Notes: generated by a model from the letters alone, not told the origin. Numbered from the stretch's first letter, positions 46,561-60,000 are shown. The stretch: DNA of 64,000 nt from Prunella strophiata (GCA_036583965.1 JAZBQD010000014.1:68351895-68415894), one strand, 5' to 3'. Made by a program: numbers and translations.

Positions 46561-49500
46561 TAATAAATAACACAGCTTTCTGAACCATGGGCTGCAGCAT
46601 AAACGTGTTAGATTATCCCTGGGGCCTGTCAGGAGGGAGCCCAGCCCAGCGTGCTTGCAGGGATGGCTCACTCCAAAAACCCTCGAGGATGCAGCACAGG
46701 TCAGGCTATCTCACAGGTTTGGCTCCCACATCCCCATGCAGGCTTCTGGCACTGCTCCAGAAGAATCTACACTTCCCAGGATCACCAGGGAGTCAAATCA
46801 CTCCAAATTCAAATTGTCATCAGGACCAAAAAGCTGGGTATGTGACTCGGTCTTAAATCGCAAGCTCTTGTACTCATAATAAAACCATTAAATTGGTAAT
46901 AAGTATCAGAAGCTTTAAAATTAAAAATACCACCAAAACCCAACAAACCAACAAAAAACCCCCACTTGACAGAAATGACAGGTTGTGATTAACATTTTGT
47001 GGTGGTCTCCATGCCGTGTTGCTGCAGACAATCTGCTGGGGCAGAACACATCTGTACCGACATGGGCTGGTACAGGCAGCACAGACACAGCCAGGGAGAC
47101 AGAAACACCCACTCTGGTGTCATTTAGATGTCTACATCCAAATAAATAAATAAATCAGTCTCCACTGGATTAGCACATGCACTTTGCACAGCACTTCACT
47201 GATAGCACCAAGGCTTTTTCCCCGCGGCCACGTCCCATTTTGTGTTACCACGCAGAGGCAGCTCAAGGACTAAACCAGATCAAAATTAAACCTCCTCTTG
47301 CTTAAGATTAAATTATTACAGGACTGACCTTGCAGATACCTTGGCCCAGCTTTTCAGAGGGGTTCACGACCCAGCACTGAGGTTCAGCACAAAGCACAAC
47401 ATTAACAATCTCTTTGGGAAAGAGATGCTACTCACCCTTCTGCACCCTCCCATTGCAAAGTCTCTTCCCTGGGAAGTGGAAGAATTGTATTCTGTTTTCT
47501 CCTCCTATGCCCACAGCCTGGCACTGATGCTAATTTTGATACTACATATTTATGAGAAGAATAGTGACCTCTCACCCCTCCTTCTGAAACATGCCACTGC
47601 TCCCGAATCACATAAAAGATTAAAACTGGGATGACCGACCCTTACCCCACAGAGAAAAGGACTTCTCAGAGGCATTTGGAAGTCTGTGTTTTCATTTATT
47701 TTCTTAATTCCCTTTCTGTATTTTATCCAAGCTGTTTAAGCAGACCCCAAGTCAGAACACCACTTAATATTGCCATACCTTTTTCTTCCCACTTCACTTG
47801 CTAGCAATTTGGAGATCCTTAACTCTTCTTATTCATTCTCCAGGTGTCTGCTGTATTATTTTAGGTCTGCACTGCCAGGGCTGGCAGTTTTTTAGATTGC
47901 ATTTCATGGGCCTGCACACAAGCCATGCTCACAAATACATTCTGGAGCTGTAGAAGCTCACAGGAATGGCTGAGTTCTGACCCTGGCATGGAAAGGATGA
48001 CGTGAGGGGCAGGCAAGGCAGGATGGAATTGCTCTCCTGACTTACTCTGGTAGCTACAACAGATGGATCACATAATCCAATGCAAACAGCGAGCAAGTTT
48101 CTTGGTAATGAGAGAAAAGGACACGATGACCTCTAGGTAAAAATCCTGGGAACAGCAAGCACACATAAACATCAACCTGAGTAACTTTAATTCTGTGCCA
48201 GAGCTTGAACTGAAGATAACAGCAAAGACAAACACCCAAGACAGATTTAATTCAGGCTGTAATTTACTGCATGAACATGCCAGAATTGTGGTACAAACCT
48301 CATGCCTTTTAACACTCCTCATTGTAAGCCTATTCTTATCTTGGTGATGAATGTAGGATTTTAGAAAGTTTTTTGTTTGGTTTTTTTCCAAGCCTCTTGC
48401 AATTCTGGTGCTCTCTTCTTTAGCAGGGAGGAAGCTGGAAGTACTTCAGGTTATGAGCTGGGGTGGAATATGTTCCTAGTACTGATCCACAAGTACAGGG
48501 CATCTCACAACAGGGTGCTGATAATGAACTGTTGCACAGATACAGACAAGCACATTACTGCTACCTCCCCCTCCCCACCTCACCAGTAAAGAGTATCTGA
48601 ATTTAAGATTTCTTTTGTTTGCAAAGTTGATTCAGCTCCTCCAATGGGAAGCAACAGCAGCATGAAGTGTGTTTTCTTGGTATGAAGGTACAGATCTCTT
48701 AGCATATGCTTTGAATAACAGACTAAAAAACTCCCTGTTCCTTCTTCTGATTAAGAAATCCTTGAACAGCTCAGTTCCCCAGCACTCAGAAACCCCAACA
48801 GGGTAGAAGGGGCCAGAAACACTCATTTTCTGCCCCAAACACGGGAACACTTCAGAAATAATGAGCATTTGGAGGAGGGTGGATTTTTGGGGGGATTTCC
48901 TTTATTTTGAGTGCTCCAAGCTCATACCACTAGATGGCACGTTTGAAACTCTTGGCATCTCAGTGAAATCACAAGTCTCTGCTCGGCATCTCACCGTGCT
49001 TATCCCCTCCTAGGATGGAAAAGTACAGGTAAAATGATATCTCAGGAGCCAAAGAACCAGGACAGGCAGACAATGGCATGGAAAAATGTGCCTGCTTGGG
49101 AAGGCAGCGTCTGCCAGGCAGCTGAGGGAGGGACTGCCATGGAGAGCTGAGCTCCAGCACTTCCAGCTCTCATCTCAGCATGGCCTTGGTAAATCTTTTC
49201 ATGTCTTGGAGAGTATCTGAATGCCAGAGGGAGCTGAGACAAGAGGAAAATAGGCAAAGGAGGGTGAGAGTTGAGCCTTTGGATGCACAACGCCATGTTC
49301 CACCATGAGCTGAGCAATGCTCTGCTCTCTGCACGTCCCCAAGAGCTCAACAGACCAAAACCATCCACAGCCTCTCCAACACATCAATGGCACGAACTGA
49401 TGGCAGGGAGACATTCAGGGCACCACCAAACAACAGGGGAAAGAAAATGTGGCCAACCCACAGCATCCCATGCAAATTTGACTTTTCCAGAAGTGTCAAG

Positions 49501-50040
49501 CGCTTCCCTCCCCACAGACCTCCATGGCAGATAAGCAAACACACAGCAGCCCACGACACTGAGTCACAGCCCCATGAGCAAGTCACCTCCTGTGCAGGAC
49601 ACGTTTTGGAGTGTTACCTAGATGTGCCCTGGTGTACTGGCCTTGGCAGGGATGCCAGAGCCTGGCAGCACCACTTCCTTAAGGCTTCTGGCTCGCTCTG
49701 GCTGCCAGTTCCTTAATTTAACTCAACCCACTTAGAAAGTGCATTAGCACAAGCATGTACCAACATTCCAACCAACCAAGTAACATTCCCTCAAAGAAGA
49801 ACAAGTCAGTTCAGCACCACTGCAACGATCGCGGGCGCTCAGAGCTGGTACTTGTCATGGCATTGCACCCCACATTCCCTCCGTGGGCAACTTCAATAGA
49901 CAGGGATTAACAATTTACTATGAGCACTTCAACATCTGACTCAGCCTTTGGAATGGGCACTTGTGTCAATGGGGAAAAAAAAAAGAAAAAAAAAGGAACA
50001 AAAATCCCTGTCCAGTTTGAGCTGGAGAAGGGCAGAGAGA
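46561..50040. other. Unique sequence, no gene seen
   Basis: Mixed-composition unique DNA with a short (AAAT)n at 47141-47155 and A-rich runs near 49974-49997. Open frames are short and overlap on both strands. No repeat family or exon is recognised. Confidence 0.55.
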
Positions 50041-50080
50041 TGTTGACAGACCCCAAAAGGGCAATGGGGGTCTGTCAACA
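50041..50080. repeat. Perfect 14-bp inverted repeat with 12-nt loop (hairpin)
   Basis: TGTTGACAGACCCC (50041-50054) and GGGGTCTGTCAACA (50067-50080) are exact reverse complements separated by AAAAGGGCAATG. After a three-base mismatch the outer flanks can pair imperfectly for several more positions (CAGAG on the left with the CTGC region on the right, allowing bulges). That makes a hairpin-like structure of roughly 70 bases possible. No repeat family is recognised. It could be a small RNA hairpin, a decayed inverted-repeat element or a chance structure. Confidence 0.75.
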
Positions 50081-52169
50081 AGACTGCTTCTTGTCTGGAA
50101 AAAAAAATACTATCTTCCTTCTTCCTTCTTCCAAACAAGAACAGCTCAGCCCCAGAACTGCAGGGAAAAAAAAGCTTTCCTTATGTAGGATTTAGTGCTG
50201 AAGTGCCCAAAGTTCCTTCACCATCATCACCCTTACTGAAGGACCAAAATGAGGCAGCAAAAGAAAGCTCTGCCCTAGCACCATCCATCCTACACTCTTT
50301 GGGAATTCTGCTCTTCCCTGTTCCATCAGTTTGGCACTATTTGCGCATTTACATGCTCCTGTATACACAGTATGGACCTGCTGGGCCTCAAAATATTCAT
50401 CAAAACACACCAGAGTACATTTCTGTGTCAGTATCTGCAGGCTCTGCCAGCAAGTCTGTAGACATCAACATGTGGCTGTAGCACCTTGCTGAAATATTCC
50501 ATCAAGGCCTCTAATTTCAATGGACAAACAACTCAAGAGGATTCAGTTTCAAATATAATGATGCAATAACCTCATCTGAATCTTTCCAGTTCCCTTTGGA
50601 TGCAGCTCTGTACCTCTAATCATCCCTCTCTCTAGTGCTGGATGATGTGGAACCTCTCACAAGTAGGAATATACCAATGGTGTCTTGACTGCTTTTAAAT
50701 GAAAACCACAAATACTCCAACAGACAGGCAAATTTCTCAGTGTAACTACAAACTCCACTGCAAAATTCTGTGGGGGGGGAAAATGGTGGATCATCTATAA
50801 ATGAAAATCCTTGGAATTCTGGTTCAGATTTTCCTCCTAATGAACCACTCAATACACTGCATCCCAACTGAAAGCAAGGAAAATACTTCATGAGTGGGAT
50901 TATTTCTCACTTCTATTTAAATACCTGCAGCACAGATGTTGATATCTGGGTTAGTCACAGGGAACTCCTTTAAAGTCAGTGCAAAGAAACTGTCACTTGC
51001 ATGACATGATTCATCCGACTTATTCCAGGCAGTTTTTTGGGATGCTTTCCCTCTCAGAAGGGAAGCCAGGAACGTCACAGCCCTGTCAGATGAGTTACAG
51101 TGATACCAAATTCTCAAATGCTGCTTTAAGCTACTGTAAAAAATAAAAAAAAAAAAAAAAAAGGAAAAAAAAAGAGGAACTTTTAGATAATGATTTGTGG
51201 CATAAACTTTTATATACTTATTTAAATGAAAAACTGTAAGTAAGAATGTTGCCTCTTAGTGCTTTTGTTCCAAGAATTTTCATCCTCAAATGTGCAAACT
51301 AAATTCTGCAGCACTGGCCCAGAACTCAGAGATGGACAAAGAACTTTGGGCAATGTGAAAGCAACTGATACATTTCCCTCTTAAAAGAATTAATCTGAAA
51401 GCAAACACAGTAACCTAAAGAGCAGACAGTGGATTTCATCACGCAATACCCTTTTACGTTAATAGAAGGATTTTTATGAGGAAAGAGGAACAAACTCGTG
51501 GTTAAGTGCAAGATGTTCAAAGTGCACTGCTGGCTCTAGACTGTATTTTTCATGACTGTCTCCACCTCAATGTCACACATATATTATGTTTATTGCTTCG
51601 GATTTACATTTTTACAGAGGACACAGTCAGGGAAGGAAGTATTGGGAAGAAGATGAGGCCGTTTTTCTCCAGCACAGCATCAAGAGCTGAGCCTCCCTTG
51701 TGTGGAAAAGCTGACTGTGAAGAGGATGGATCTCATGGACAGTCACAAGGACGTGGCTATTAATGAGCAGAGCTGAAACTCATGACATTTCTCTGGCCTC
51801 TGCAGCACGGCTGCATTTGATGTATCTTATCTGGAAACTCCCTGGCCACTCAGCCTTGTTCTCAGTGTAAGGAGAATGAGCACCAGCATTTCCTTAACCT
51901 TGCTGACCTTGCTGCTCTCCTGCTCAGCAGACAACCACAAGTATATAAACAGCTTTCTCAAGAACTGGAGAGAGCACAGGGATCACCTTCTGTGGAAGTT
52001 GACTGTGTGTCCTGGGACGTCACCAGTCTGGCCATGCCCTCTGCAGTCTGTCCGAGCTCCCCTTGGCAGGACTGGCCTCTAAGGCACTCACTGGGAACAC
52101 AGCAGGCAGTTCTGTCATTTCTGAGCTCTCTCCTGATGGTGCAGAATCAGAAATGTGAAAGTAATTCAG
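50081..52169. other. Unique sequence, no gene seen
   Basis: AT-rich with an A18 run at 51145-51162. A short frame at 51876-52082 begins with a hydrophobic, signal-peptide-like stretch (ISLTLLTLLLSCSA) but lacks other support. No repeats are seen until the CR1 copy on the right. Confidence 0.5.
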
Positions 52170-52470
52170 ACAATCACACAATGGTTTGGGTTGGAAGGGA
52201 CCTTAAAGCTCGCCTCATTCCAACCCCCTGCCATGGGCAGGGACATCTTCCAGTATTCCAGGTTGCTCCAAGCCCTGTCCAACCTTACTTGGAACACTTC
52301 CAGAGACAGGGAAGCCACAGATTCTCTAGGCAACCTGTGCCAGGGCCTCACCAGCCTCACAGTAAAGAATTTCTTCATAATAGCTAATCTAACCCTGCCC
52401 TCTGTCAGTTTAAAGCCATTACCCCCTTTCAATACATGCCCTTGTCAAAAGTCCCTCTCCAGCTTTTCAG
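52170..52470 (-). mobile_element. CR1: CR1 LINE 3' fragment
   Basis: Minus-strand CR1 with a well-preserved 3' end. On the plus strand it starts CACACAATGGTTTGGGTTGG, then CCCCCTGCCATGGGCAGGGA, GGCAACCTGTGCCAGGGCCT and CTCTGTCAGTTTAAAGCCAT. About 300 bases, 5'-truncated, inactive. Confidence 0.94.
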
Positions 52471-55148
52471 TTCTCTTTTTATTTATCTCCCATCTACAAA
52501 AACAGCCCCACTCCACTCTCAGCAAAGCTCATAACTGAATTACTGTATTATGGTAGATCAGCAGCTTCTTCTGAAAAACCTGCCTGGCTGCCAGGGAGAA
52601 GTCAACATCCTCGGTCAAAGAGCATCCAACAATTAATAAACTTCATTTAGCTGCCACCAAATGATGTCACCAAGAGCAAAGTACAACAACAGAAGTGACA
52701 GCCAGGCGGGACATGAGCTTTTCCCAAGTATTGTTTGGGCAACAACCAAACAAACCCCTCATTGTTGGTGTGCCCGTGGAAGCGGATGGCACACACACAG
52801 CTACCTACGTGTCTCCCAACACATACTGGGAGATGCTTGGGCAAATTTATCACTGGGAGAGAACATCACCTCCAACAGACTGCAAGCTGAATCATGTAAA
52901 TTTGGGTAAAGAGAATCCCATTAAAGAAGCAAAATTAACGCTAAGTGTATCAGATGAAAGACTTCACTTCTAAAGCCAGCGCCAGAGTGCAAATTCAAGC
53001 TACTTCGAAGATATTCAGGTCATTCAGACAATTATTTTAAAATGGCAGAGAAAGACAGCCTGATGATCCATGTATGGAAACAGGAGCCAGAAGCTCTGAA
53101 TCATTCATAACAACACTTAGCAGCTCTATCATCTGCAGATCTCAAAGCCACTCCACAAAATGGATATGAATCGCTGGCACCCAGCTGTGGCTCCTCTGCA
53201 GTGGGTTGGCATCACAGGGCTGCACTGGGAGGCCTGGAGAGCACCAGGGTGCTTTCCAAACTGCAGGCAGTAATTACAGCTTCTGCCCCTGTTTATCCAC
53301 CTACCTACCTGCAATTCTCATTTAGCGTTTCCATGGCTGACAGCTGTGGCTGCACCCAATCTGCCTCCACAGGAACCCCTTCATTTAATTCTGTGAATTC
53401 TCTGGCAAATCTCACTTTTCAGAATTTAAAAAAATTGTGGGGTTTTTTCCCACTCCAAACAGCCACATGGATTCAGTGGATTCCTCAGCACCTGCTGTAC
53501 CTGAGAGAGATCTTTAATGCTATCCTTGTACTGATGAACAACAGAGCTGAGCCAAACCCACCTTTCCCATCCCTACATCCCCGTGTTTTTCTTCACTCAA
53601 TTATTAGACTGAAACCTTTGGATTTACTTTACAAAAACCAGGAGGCCAATGCACAGAGAAAGTAAGTGGTGTGCTGAAATAACAGGATGACTCTCCAAGA
53701 TAAAAGCAGGCTCCACATCGCCTGAGTCCTGGCCTCCCACCTGATCCAGTCAGAGCTGCTACACCCAGTTTGAACATTTACTTGGAGGTTGCATAAGATT
53801 CCTATAAACTATCTGTGCCCCAACACCCCTCTGCTAATGCCAACAGCTGCTTCCCAGGGCAGAAGCTCAGGTCTGAAGGGGTATTTGCCTTTTAACTGAA
53901 GAACATTTTGTTAACACTGCACTGCTATTACCCATCACTGTTTCTGTGGCTGTATCTGAAGCAGGTTCCTGCTGCCACACTGCCTTTATCCACCCCATTC
54001 CTGCTGTGTCTGTGTGCCAAATAACAGGGCTATCAGCTGCTGCAAGCTCCTGTGCATGGAAGATCTGAAGTACAGCATGCTGGAGCCTTAAGTAGATGTC
54101 AAGCACACTGTCCTGCAAATAAAACTCCATGACAGAACACGCTTCCCAGAACAAGAGATGCAAGTAAATGGAAAAAAGGAAGAAAAAAGCTGCTACTAAA
54201 ACCCAGTCAATTTCTGCTGGGTATAAAAAACTCAGACACCCAAAGCCTCTTGCACTGTTCATTCCTCAAACAGTTTTCCTACACATTAGAGGCCCAACTT
54301 AAACCAGCACTGAAGAATATTATTTAATAAAGCCTTTACTCCACAGCCCATTTTTACTCATTACCAGCTACAATTAGTGTAGGATTAAAACCTCACATTC
54401 TCTCAGATGTTTCCTATTAACTCTATCTGCCCTGACAACTAAGTTGTAATACAGTTTTCAATATTCTCCTTCTTTCCCCTCCCATGATGGGTTGATGGAA
54501 AGAGAAGTAAAATTCCTCTGCAGGTTGAGCCTGAATTAGGAGGGACAAAGATTGTACTAAACCTGGGAAATGACAGGTTGTACAGGAAAACATGGACTAA
54601 ACACACTGGGATAAATGAGATTTTTATCTTGCAAATCTGCTTTTGGGGAGTAGGGTGCTCATTCTTCTATAAAGATTTTCCTCTCACTTTCTGGGAGTTC
54701 TCTGTAACACAGAAGATGCCTTGTAAATGTGTTTGAGGTACTTCTCCCAGCACTGCAAACATCATATAATGGAACTACAGGAACTTCAAAGGAAGTGGCT
54801 GCTTAGGGCAAAGCTGAAAACATTTATTGTCACCCAGACACGCTTTTATCAACTTGCTCAGGCAGAGTCATTTGTGATACACCTTCCCCCTTCAAAGAGA
54901 AGGGAAGCTGCTTCCCCTCAACACTAAGCTCCAGAAAAAAACATTTCCTGGTCAAGCCCAGCTCGTGCCAAGATATTCCTTGGACGAGCCGTAGTGCCAA
55001 GCAGTGCCGAGACCTGCAGCTCACCGATTTTAAGGACTGATTTTAACAAGCACAACTTCCTGCTTTTCAAAGGGGCTTATCTGAACTCCTCTTCTTCCAA
55101 ATGGGCTGGATATTTCTAAGATTTGTCATGTAATTTTTTTCCCCTCAG
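52471..55148. other. Unique sequence, no firm gene
   Basis: AT-leaning unique DNA. A 92-codon plus-strand frame (52695-52973) looks protein-like over VLFGQQPNKPLIVGVPVE, but it has no clear acceptor and no recognised domain. No repeats are identified. Confidence 0.5.
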
Positions 55149-55224
55149 TGCATGTACCCACGTCCCTCCACTGGCCCCAGCCAGTACCCAGGAATTAACT
55201 CGCTCCTTAGCTCCATTAATTACA

Positions 55225-55225
<1 letters not shown>
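55149..55225 (+). CDS. Weak exon-like block ending in the A40 tract
   Basis: A very good acceptor (TTTTTTTCCCCTCAG) precedes the block. From the first base the frame is open and reads CMYPRPSTGPSQYPG and then INSLLSSINYT up to the poly-A run. No donor is found before the A40 tract, and translation past the tract looks random. If real, it could be a 3' exon whose end was disrupted by the A tract; more likely it is a lone acceptor-like site. Confidence 0.12.

Positions 55226-55265
<40 letters not shown>
55226..55265. repeat. Poly-A tract, A40
   Basis: The longest homopolymer in the window: 40 uninterrupted A between ATTACAC and TCAGCC. No retrogene or SINE body is recognisable upstream and no target-site duplication is obvious. 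It may be partly an assembly or length artefact. Confidence 0.9.
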
Positions 55266-55268
<3 letters not shown>

Positions 55269-56107
55269 GCCTTCCACTTCTTTCCAGGTCCAATGTTTGT
55301 GTCACGTTACTTTCACTTCAAATATAATTTAAATTTAGCAATAATGGTCCTCAGTCTTAACTGGGGTTACTCAGACTCTGAAGTCAGTCCACTATGTATA
55401 ATTACGAAGTCAGGAAATCCTATTTTTTAGAAGATATATAATATTTTGATAATTTTATTTTGTTCTTTCAGTTCATAGAGGAACTTCAGAAGTAACTGTT
55501 ACCAAAATTTAAGGCCTCAGTGCACAAGATCTTAATTTCATGTGGATTACTGACATGCATAAAACACTTTGCTAGATAAGGACCTATCAGGAGATCTCCA
55601 ATTCTTCCAGCAATTCCAGGGCATTCCAGTTGAGTCCAGTACAAAACACAGCTCTGCTGAAACAGGGGAACTCACATGTCCTTCTGCCATTCACACTCTC
55701 CCAACTCTGCATCAACTCTGCCTCTGTTTGCAGCCCTACTGCACAAATCCTGCACCAGAGCAGGGTCCAAGCCTGGATTAAGGATAAAGATGGGGAAAAG
55801 GGCCCCAATACTGGCATCACTTAATGGCTGAGTTAAACCCATTTCTGGTAATTGATGAAAATCAGTACAGGGATGATCAGTTAAAATAAATTCATTATTT
55901 CTGTGTCTGATCTTCCTTTTATCCTCTTTACCTCCATCTCCCAAAAACACCTGCTTTTTGGAAATTACCTATTTTCTTTCCACAGCATTGACCGCTGGTC
56001 TTTATTCTGCCAGGTATTTTTTCACTACAATGATTAAATAATCACTACTACTTCTAAAATTTCATTTGCAGCAACATCACCAGGTAAATGCCAGAGAAAG
56101 CTTATCC
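55266..56107. other. Unique sequence, no gene seen
   Basis: AT-rich unique DNA with short open frames on both strands (about 92 codons at most). No repeat or exon-like block is recognised. Confidence 0.5.
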
Positions 56108-56180
56108 TGCTCTGAGTAGGAGGTTGGACTGGAGACCTCATGAAGTCCCTTCCAACTTAAATTATTCTGTGATCCCATGA
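56108..56180 (+). mobile_element. CR1: CR1 LINE 3' terminal fragment
   Basis: TGCTCTGAGTAGGAGGTTGG, GGAGACCTCATGAAGTCCCT and TCCAACTTAAATTATTCTGT form a plus-strand CR1 terminus ending GATCCCATGATG. About 70 bases remain. The first part resembles the decayed segment near 3225-3290. Confidence 0.82.
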
Positions 56181-56942
56181 TGTGAGTATCATGTTATAAA
56201 AATCCATGCAGGCTTGTTCATGTTTTTTGAGTCTCATGGAGAAAAATCTAAACAAAACAAAACCCTTGTCTGCTGGCAAAAGGTAGGGAATTGGGTGGCA
56301 GCAAAACAAAAAAAAAAAAGGAAAAAAAAAAGGCCTACCAACTTTCACTTCTACTGGTAATGCTTCAAACTTGTCTATACTTCTCCGAAATTATTTTCAT
56401 CCTGGGATCCGAAAATTCCCTGCACCCAACTTGCTCCATTTCATAACACCATTCATGCTCACATGTCTATAAGCAAATTCACTCTGGCACAGTCAGTGAC
56501 ACCTTATTTATTTCCCTGTGAGTTCCTCTTTGGAAAGAGCAAGGATATGGAGCAACCAGACGGGTACGAGTGAAGAAAGGTCACCAAAAGAGACAGAATG
56601 TTCTTATTTACTACCCGGGTTTGAGGGAAAATTTGACCATGTACTTCCACCCAACTGTGCTGCTCTCAGTACCTCGTTCTGCTCCCCAGAGTCTGAGTGC
56701 AGACTTTAGGTCAGCCCTAATTCTATTTTCACCCCACTTCAGCTCAGCCTCTCCTTGAGCCTCCCCCAGCCCACGCAGGTACATGCAACGTGTTAAAGGC
56801 CACAGCATTGCACACGTGAACGAATCTGCTTTATGACTTCTAAAACCTTGAGAACTTAATCCTTTGAGAGCCAGTCCCCTTTCACTGTCTTCCTCCACAA
56901 GAAATGACGCGGATCTGGAGCTCTTGGGTTAAATTTTTCCAG
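56181..56942. other. Unique sequence with A-rich runs, no gene seen
   Basis: Contains A12 and A9 runs near 56308-56329. No gene or repeat family is recognised. Confidence 0.5.
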
Positions 56943-57057
56943 CCAAGCCCAGGGATTTCACTCCCAGTACGGCGAGCGCGCGTTGGCCATCGCATCCCGA
57001 ACTCTCCACCAGTGCTTTGCTATGTGCTGGCTGCTCTCCATGGCAAGTAAAGGTTAA
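56943..57057 (+). CDS. Weak CpG-rich exon-like block
   Basis: An acceptor TTAAATTTTTCCAG precedes a segment with seven or more CpGs in about 40 bases (GGCGAGCGCGCGTTGGCC). A plus-strand frame runs through it (SQYGERALAIASRTLHQ, then CFAMCWLLSMASKG) to a TAA at 57055-57057. Another plus frame and one minus frame are also open. The retained CpGs are unexpected in this AT-rich setting. No protein family is recognised, and it might instead be a regulatory element. Confidence 0.18.
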
Positions 57058-60000
57058 GGCTACAGAAAGTCTCTCCCAGGTTTCAACATGCAAGCATTCA
57101 AGAACGAAGATTTAGGACTTGGTGTGTAAGTGAAAAGGAAAGGATCGTTAGCAGAATGTTGGGGACAAAGGTAGTGCAAGAGGATGAAATTTCACTCTGG
57201 AAAGACTGACAATAAAATGCATTTTGTGTAATCTCTTTCCTTTGCAGAGTCAGTGTAATCCAGATTATTCTGCAGCTCTAATAGGAGATTTGAGAAGTAT
57301 TCCACACAAGAAACTTCCAACTGGGCACAGGTAGGAGCTTCAGATTTAAAAATTGTCAATAGGTTTGTCAGCCAAACCATGAAAGTCAAGTGCGTAAGTA
57401 AATACAAGATTATACAAATTCCCCTATACTAAAACTCCCCTGAATGCTCTTTTCATTGCAAAAAAGGATTAGCAGCATATAAACAATTTATGTAAGGAGA
57501 CTTGAGCGATTTTATTGTGATGTGCTATGTAGCATTTGCAAAGACTCCAATTATAAAACTTTTACTTTTTTAATTTTCCACAAGTCACCCAGTGAAATAG
57601 CATGTTTTGATTTATTTAACAGCAAGAACCCTTGGTAGGAGACTGCTTTACTAAATGTGGTCATGCAGCCAGCCCTATCATCACATTGCTTGTGGAGGCA
57701 AGTTCTGTACAAAAAAAAAGGAAATTTTGCTCACTGGAAATTAACCAATTGTTCAATCTCACCCAGCTTTGAGGAAGCTCATGCAGTGACCGCAGTGATA
57801 CTGAAGATTTGTGTCTCCAGACAACGTGGCCATGTTTGGATCACAAGGGATACTGAATAAACAGCTTAATGCTATCTCAAAAGAAAAGCCGAACTTCTGG
57901 ACCATGAAGCAGGAGAAAGGAACTCTGATACAATACAGCACACTCAACTCTCAAGTATGTCTGATAACAGGAAGCTAGAGTAACCTAGTTAATGAAAAAC
58001 CATCAATAACAATACTACTCTTTGCAAAGCCAGCTCCTGGCATCTCTGGGTGGTTTTATTGCCTTGGCCATGGTATTTCCGAGAGGCACGGATCCAGCCT
58101 GGATCCCAGAGCAACATGGCCCTGGTTCCTCTAACACAGCACCTGAGCCTCCAGGGCTTGTACACAGCAGTTTGTGTCTTTGCACAAATCCTTCACCACC
58201 AGAGTCCAGAGACAACACGGCTGCTCTGCTGTTTGGCCACTGCAGTGTCACCACCACAAGTTCTGCACACAGACGTCACTGCCTGACCACGCTCACCAGC
58301 TCCAACACCAGAGGACTCCTGGCATCCTGGGGTTGTTCTTGCAGTGCACCAGCTTTAGATCTTCTTCAGAGAGACCAGCAAGAAGTCACTTTCATCCCCA
58401 GGAGAGCTCTGTGTGCAGGTCCCAGCACACAGAGGTCCACCAGGACAAAACACGTAACCACACATGCCCCAGGCAAACTGCAGCCCCGAAAACAACCAAA
58501 GCACTTGTGCCCACTCCCCTGAAGGCACCATACAGGTGAAATTTACACCTATTTCCATTTTTTCCATGACCAACAACCTGCATAACACCAGCAGCAAATC
58601 CCAGGCTGCTGACAAAGGTGGACTACACAACAACACAGTAATACTCTGGAGGGCGGAAAGTCAGCAAACAAAACAAAAATAAAATGCAGATGGTATTTAG
58701 CTAAAGCAAACTGTATGGTTCACTGCATACCTAGCAGGCCAAGAAGGAAGGGAAATTCCTTCTCAGGGTTTATGTGAACAATGAGTTTCCCTGAAAACTC
58801 CAGGAGGCAGTTCCCAGCTCCTCCACTTGGCACCATTACTAGGAAAAGCAAATGCTGGAAAGGTTGTTTCAGTTCATTACTGACCTCAGCTGAAGTCTGA
58901 GGACCAGGAAACTCCAGTGTGGATCAATGTGACCTCTTGCTTCAGAGCATTATTGTTGTTACAGTGTGTACAGCACAGGGTGTTGCTTTTGAAAGAAAAT
59001 ACAGCTGTGGCTGTGCCATCACGCTCAAATCCACTGTTCCAGCAGTCTCATAGGTCTTATCAATCCTGTTCCATGTGCTGCTGCTCAGTCCCATGCTTAG
59101 GACACAGCCAGATTCTCCCCCATTTTAAGTCAAAGTTTGAAAACAACATAATGGGTGACTTGTAGGTAAGCAGCAACCCAGATATTCCACACAAAAATCA
59201 GCTAGAGCTGCAAGCATCCTTATATCAGGACTGTGCAAAAAATCCACGTTTTGGGATATGTATGTCACTCTGTTAGCAAGCTTTGGACAATTGGGCATGG
59301 AAATACAAATGAATGGACTTCTAAAAATCTTTGTTAAAATATGCTCAAAAATCCATCAAGATACTCTTTACATCTTCTCAAAGCAGTGAGATGGCACCAA
59401 TGTATCTAATGGCTATTTTCAAAAGAACAGTGGCTCCTCTGCTGCATTGTTTCTATCGCATGAAAATGTCAGAAATGGTTGAAATGTGAAAAATAGGAAA
59501 GTCTCACCAATTCAGACCAAACCGCAAACCACTTTGTAAGATCATGGAATTCTACAAGTGAAGAGACAAATGAACAAACATGCACACCAATAAAACTGCA
59601 CAAGAAGAAACATGCCAGCTTCTATTCATTTTCATTTGCTCCTTTCTGCAGATTAGGAAAAAAAAGGGCTATAGCAGTGAAGTGTTGCTGGAGCTGGACG
59701 TAAATTTTGGAAGTTTTCGTTAGAGAATGCAAAATCATTTTCAACATGGCTTCAGTTCAAGGCAGGGATGTGAATGGAAAAAGTTACAAAAGCATTTCAG
59801 AACCTCAAAATAAGGAAGACTGGAATAAACATGAAGTCATCTATGGATAATGCTCTTCAAATATGAATTCCTATACTCAGTTTTTTGGTAATACTTTGAT
59901 GTGTGCTGTGGTTAAGCAGAGGGTTGAAAGAAAGGACAAAAAACAGGCAGGTTCTACAGTTGCCATATAGGTGCAAATTCATTGCAAAATTTTGGTTCTA

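Noticed and set aside
51876..52082. 68-codon frame with signal-peptide-like start
   Set aside because: Hydrophobic start only; no family, no splice sites, and the length is within chance expectation.
52695..52973. 92-codon protein-like frame
   Set aside because: No credible acceptor and no domain; the length is unexceptional for this window.
58022..58522. 166-codon open frame
   Set aside because: The other plus frames are also open over much of the same interval, so lack of stops reflects base composition, not coding.
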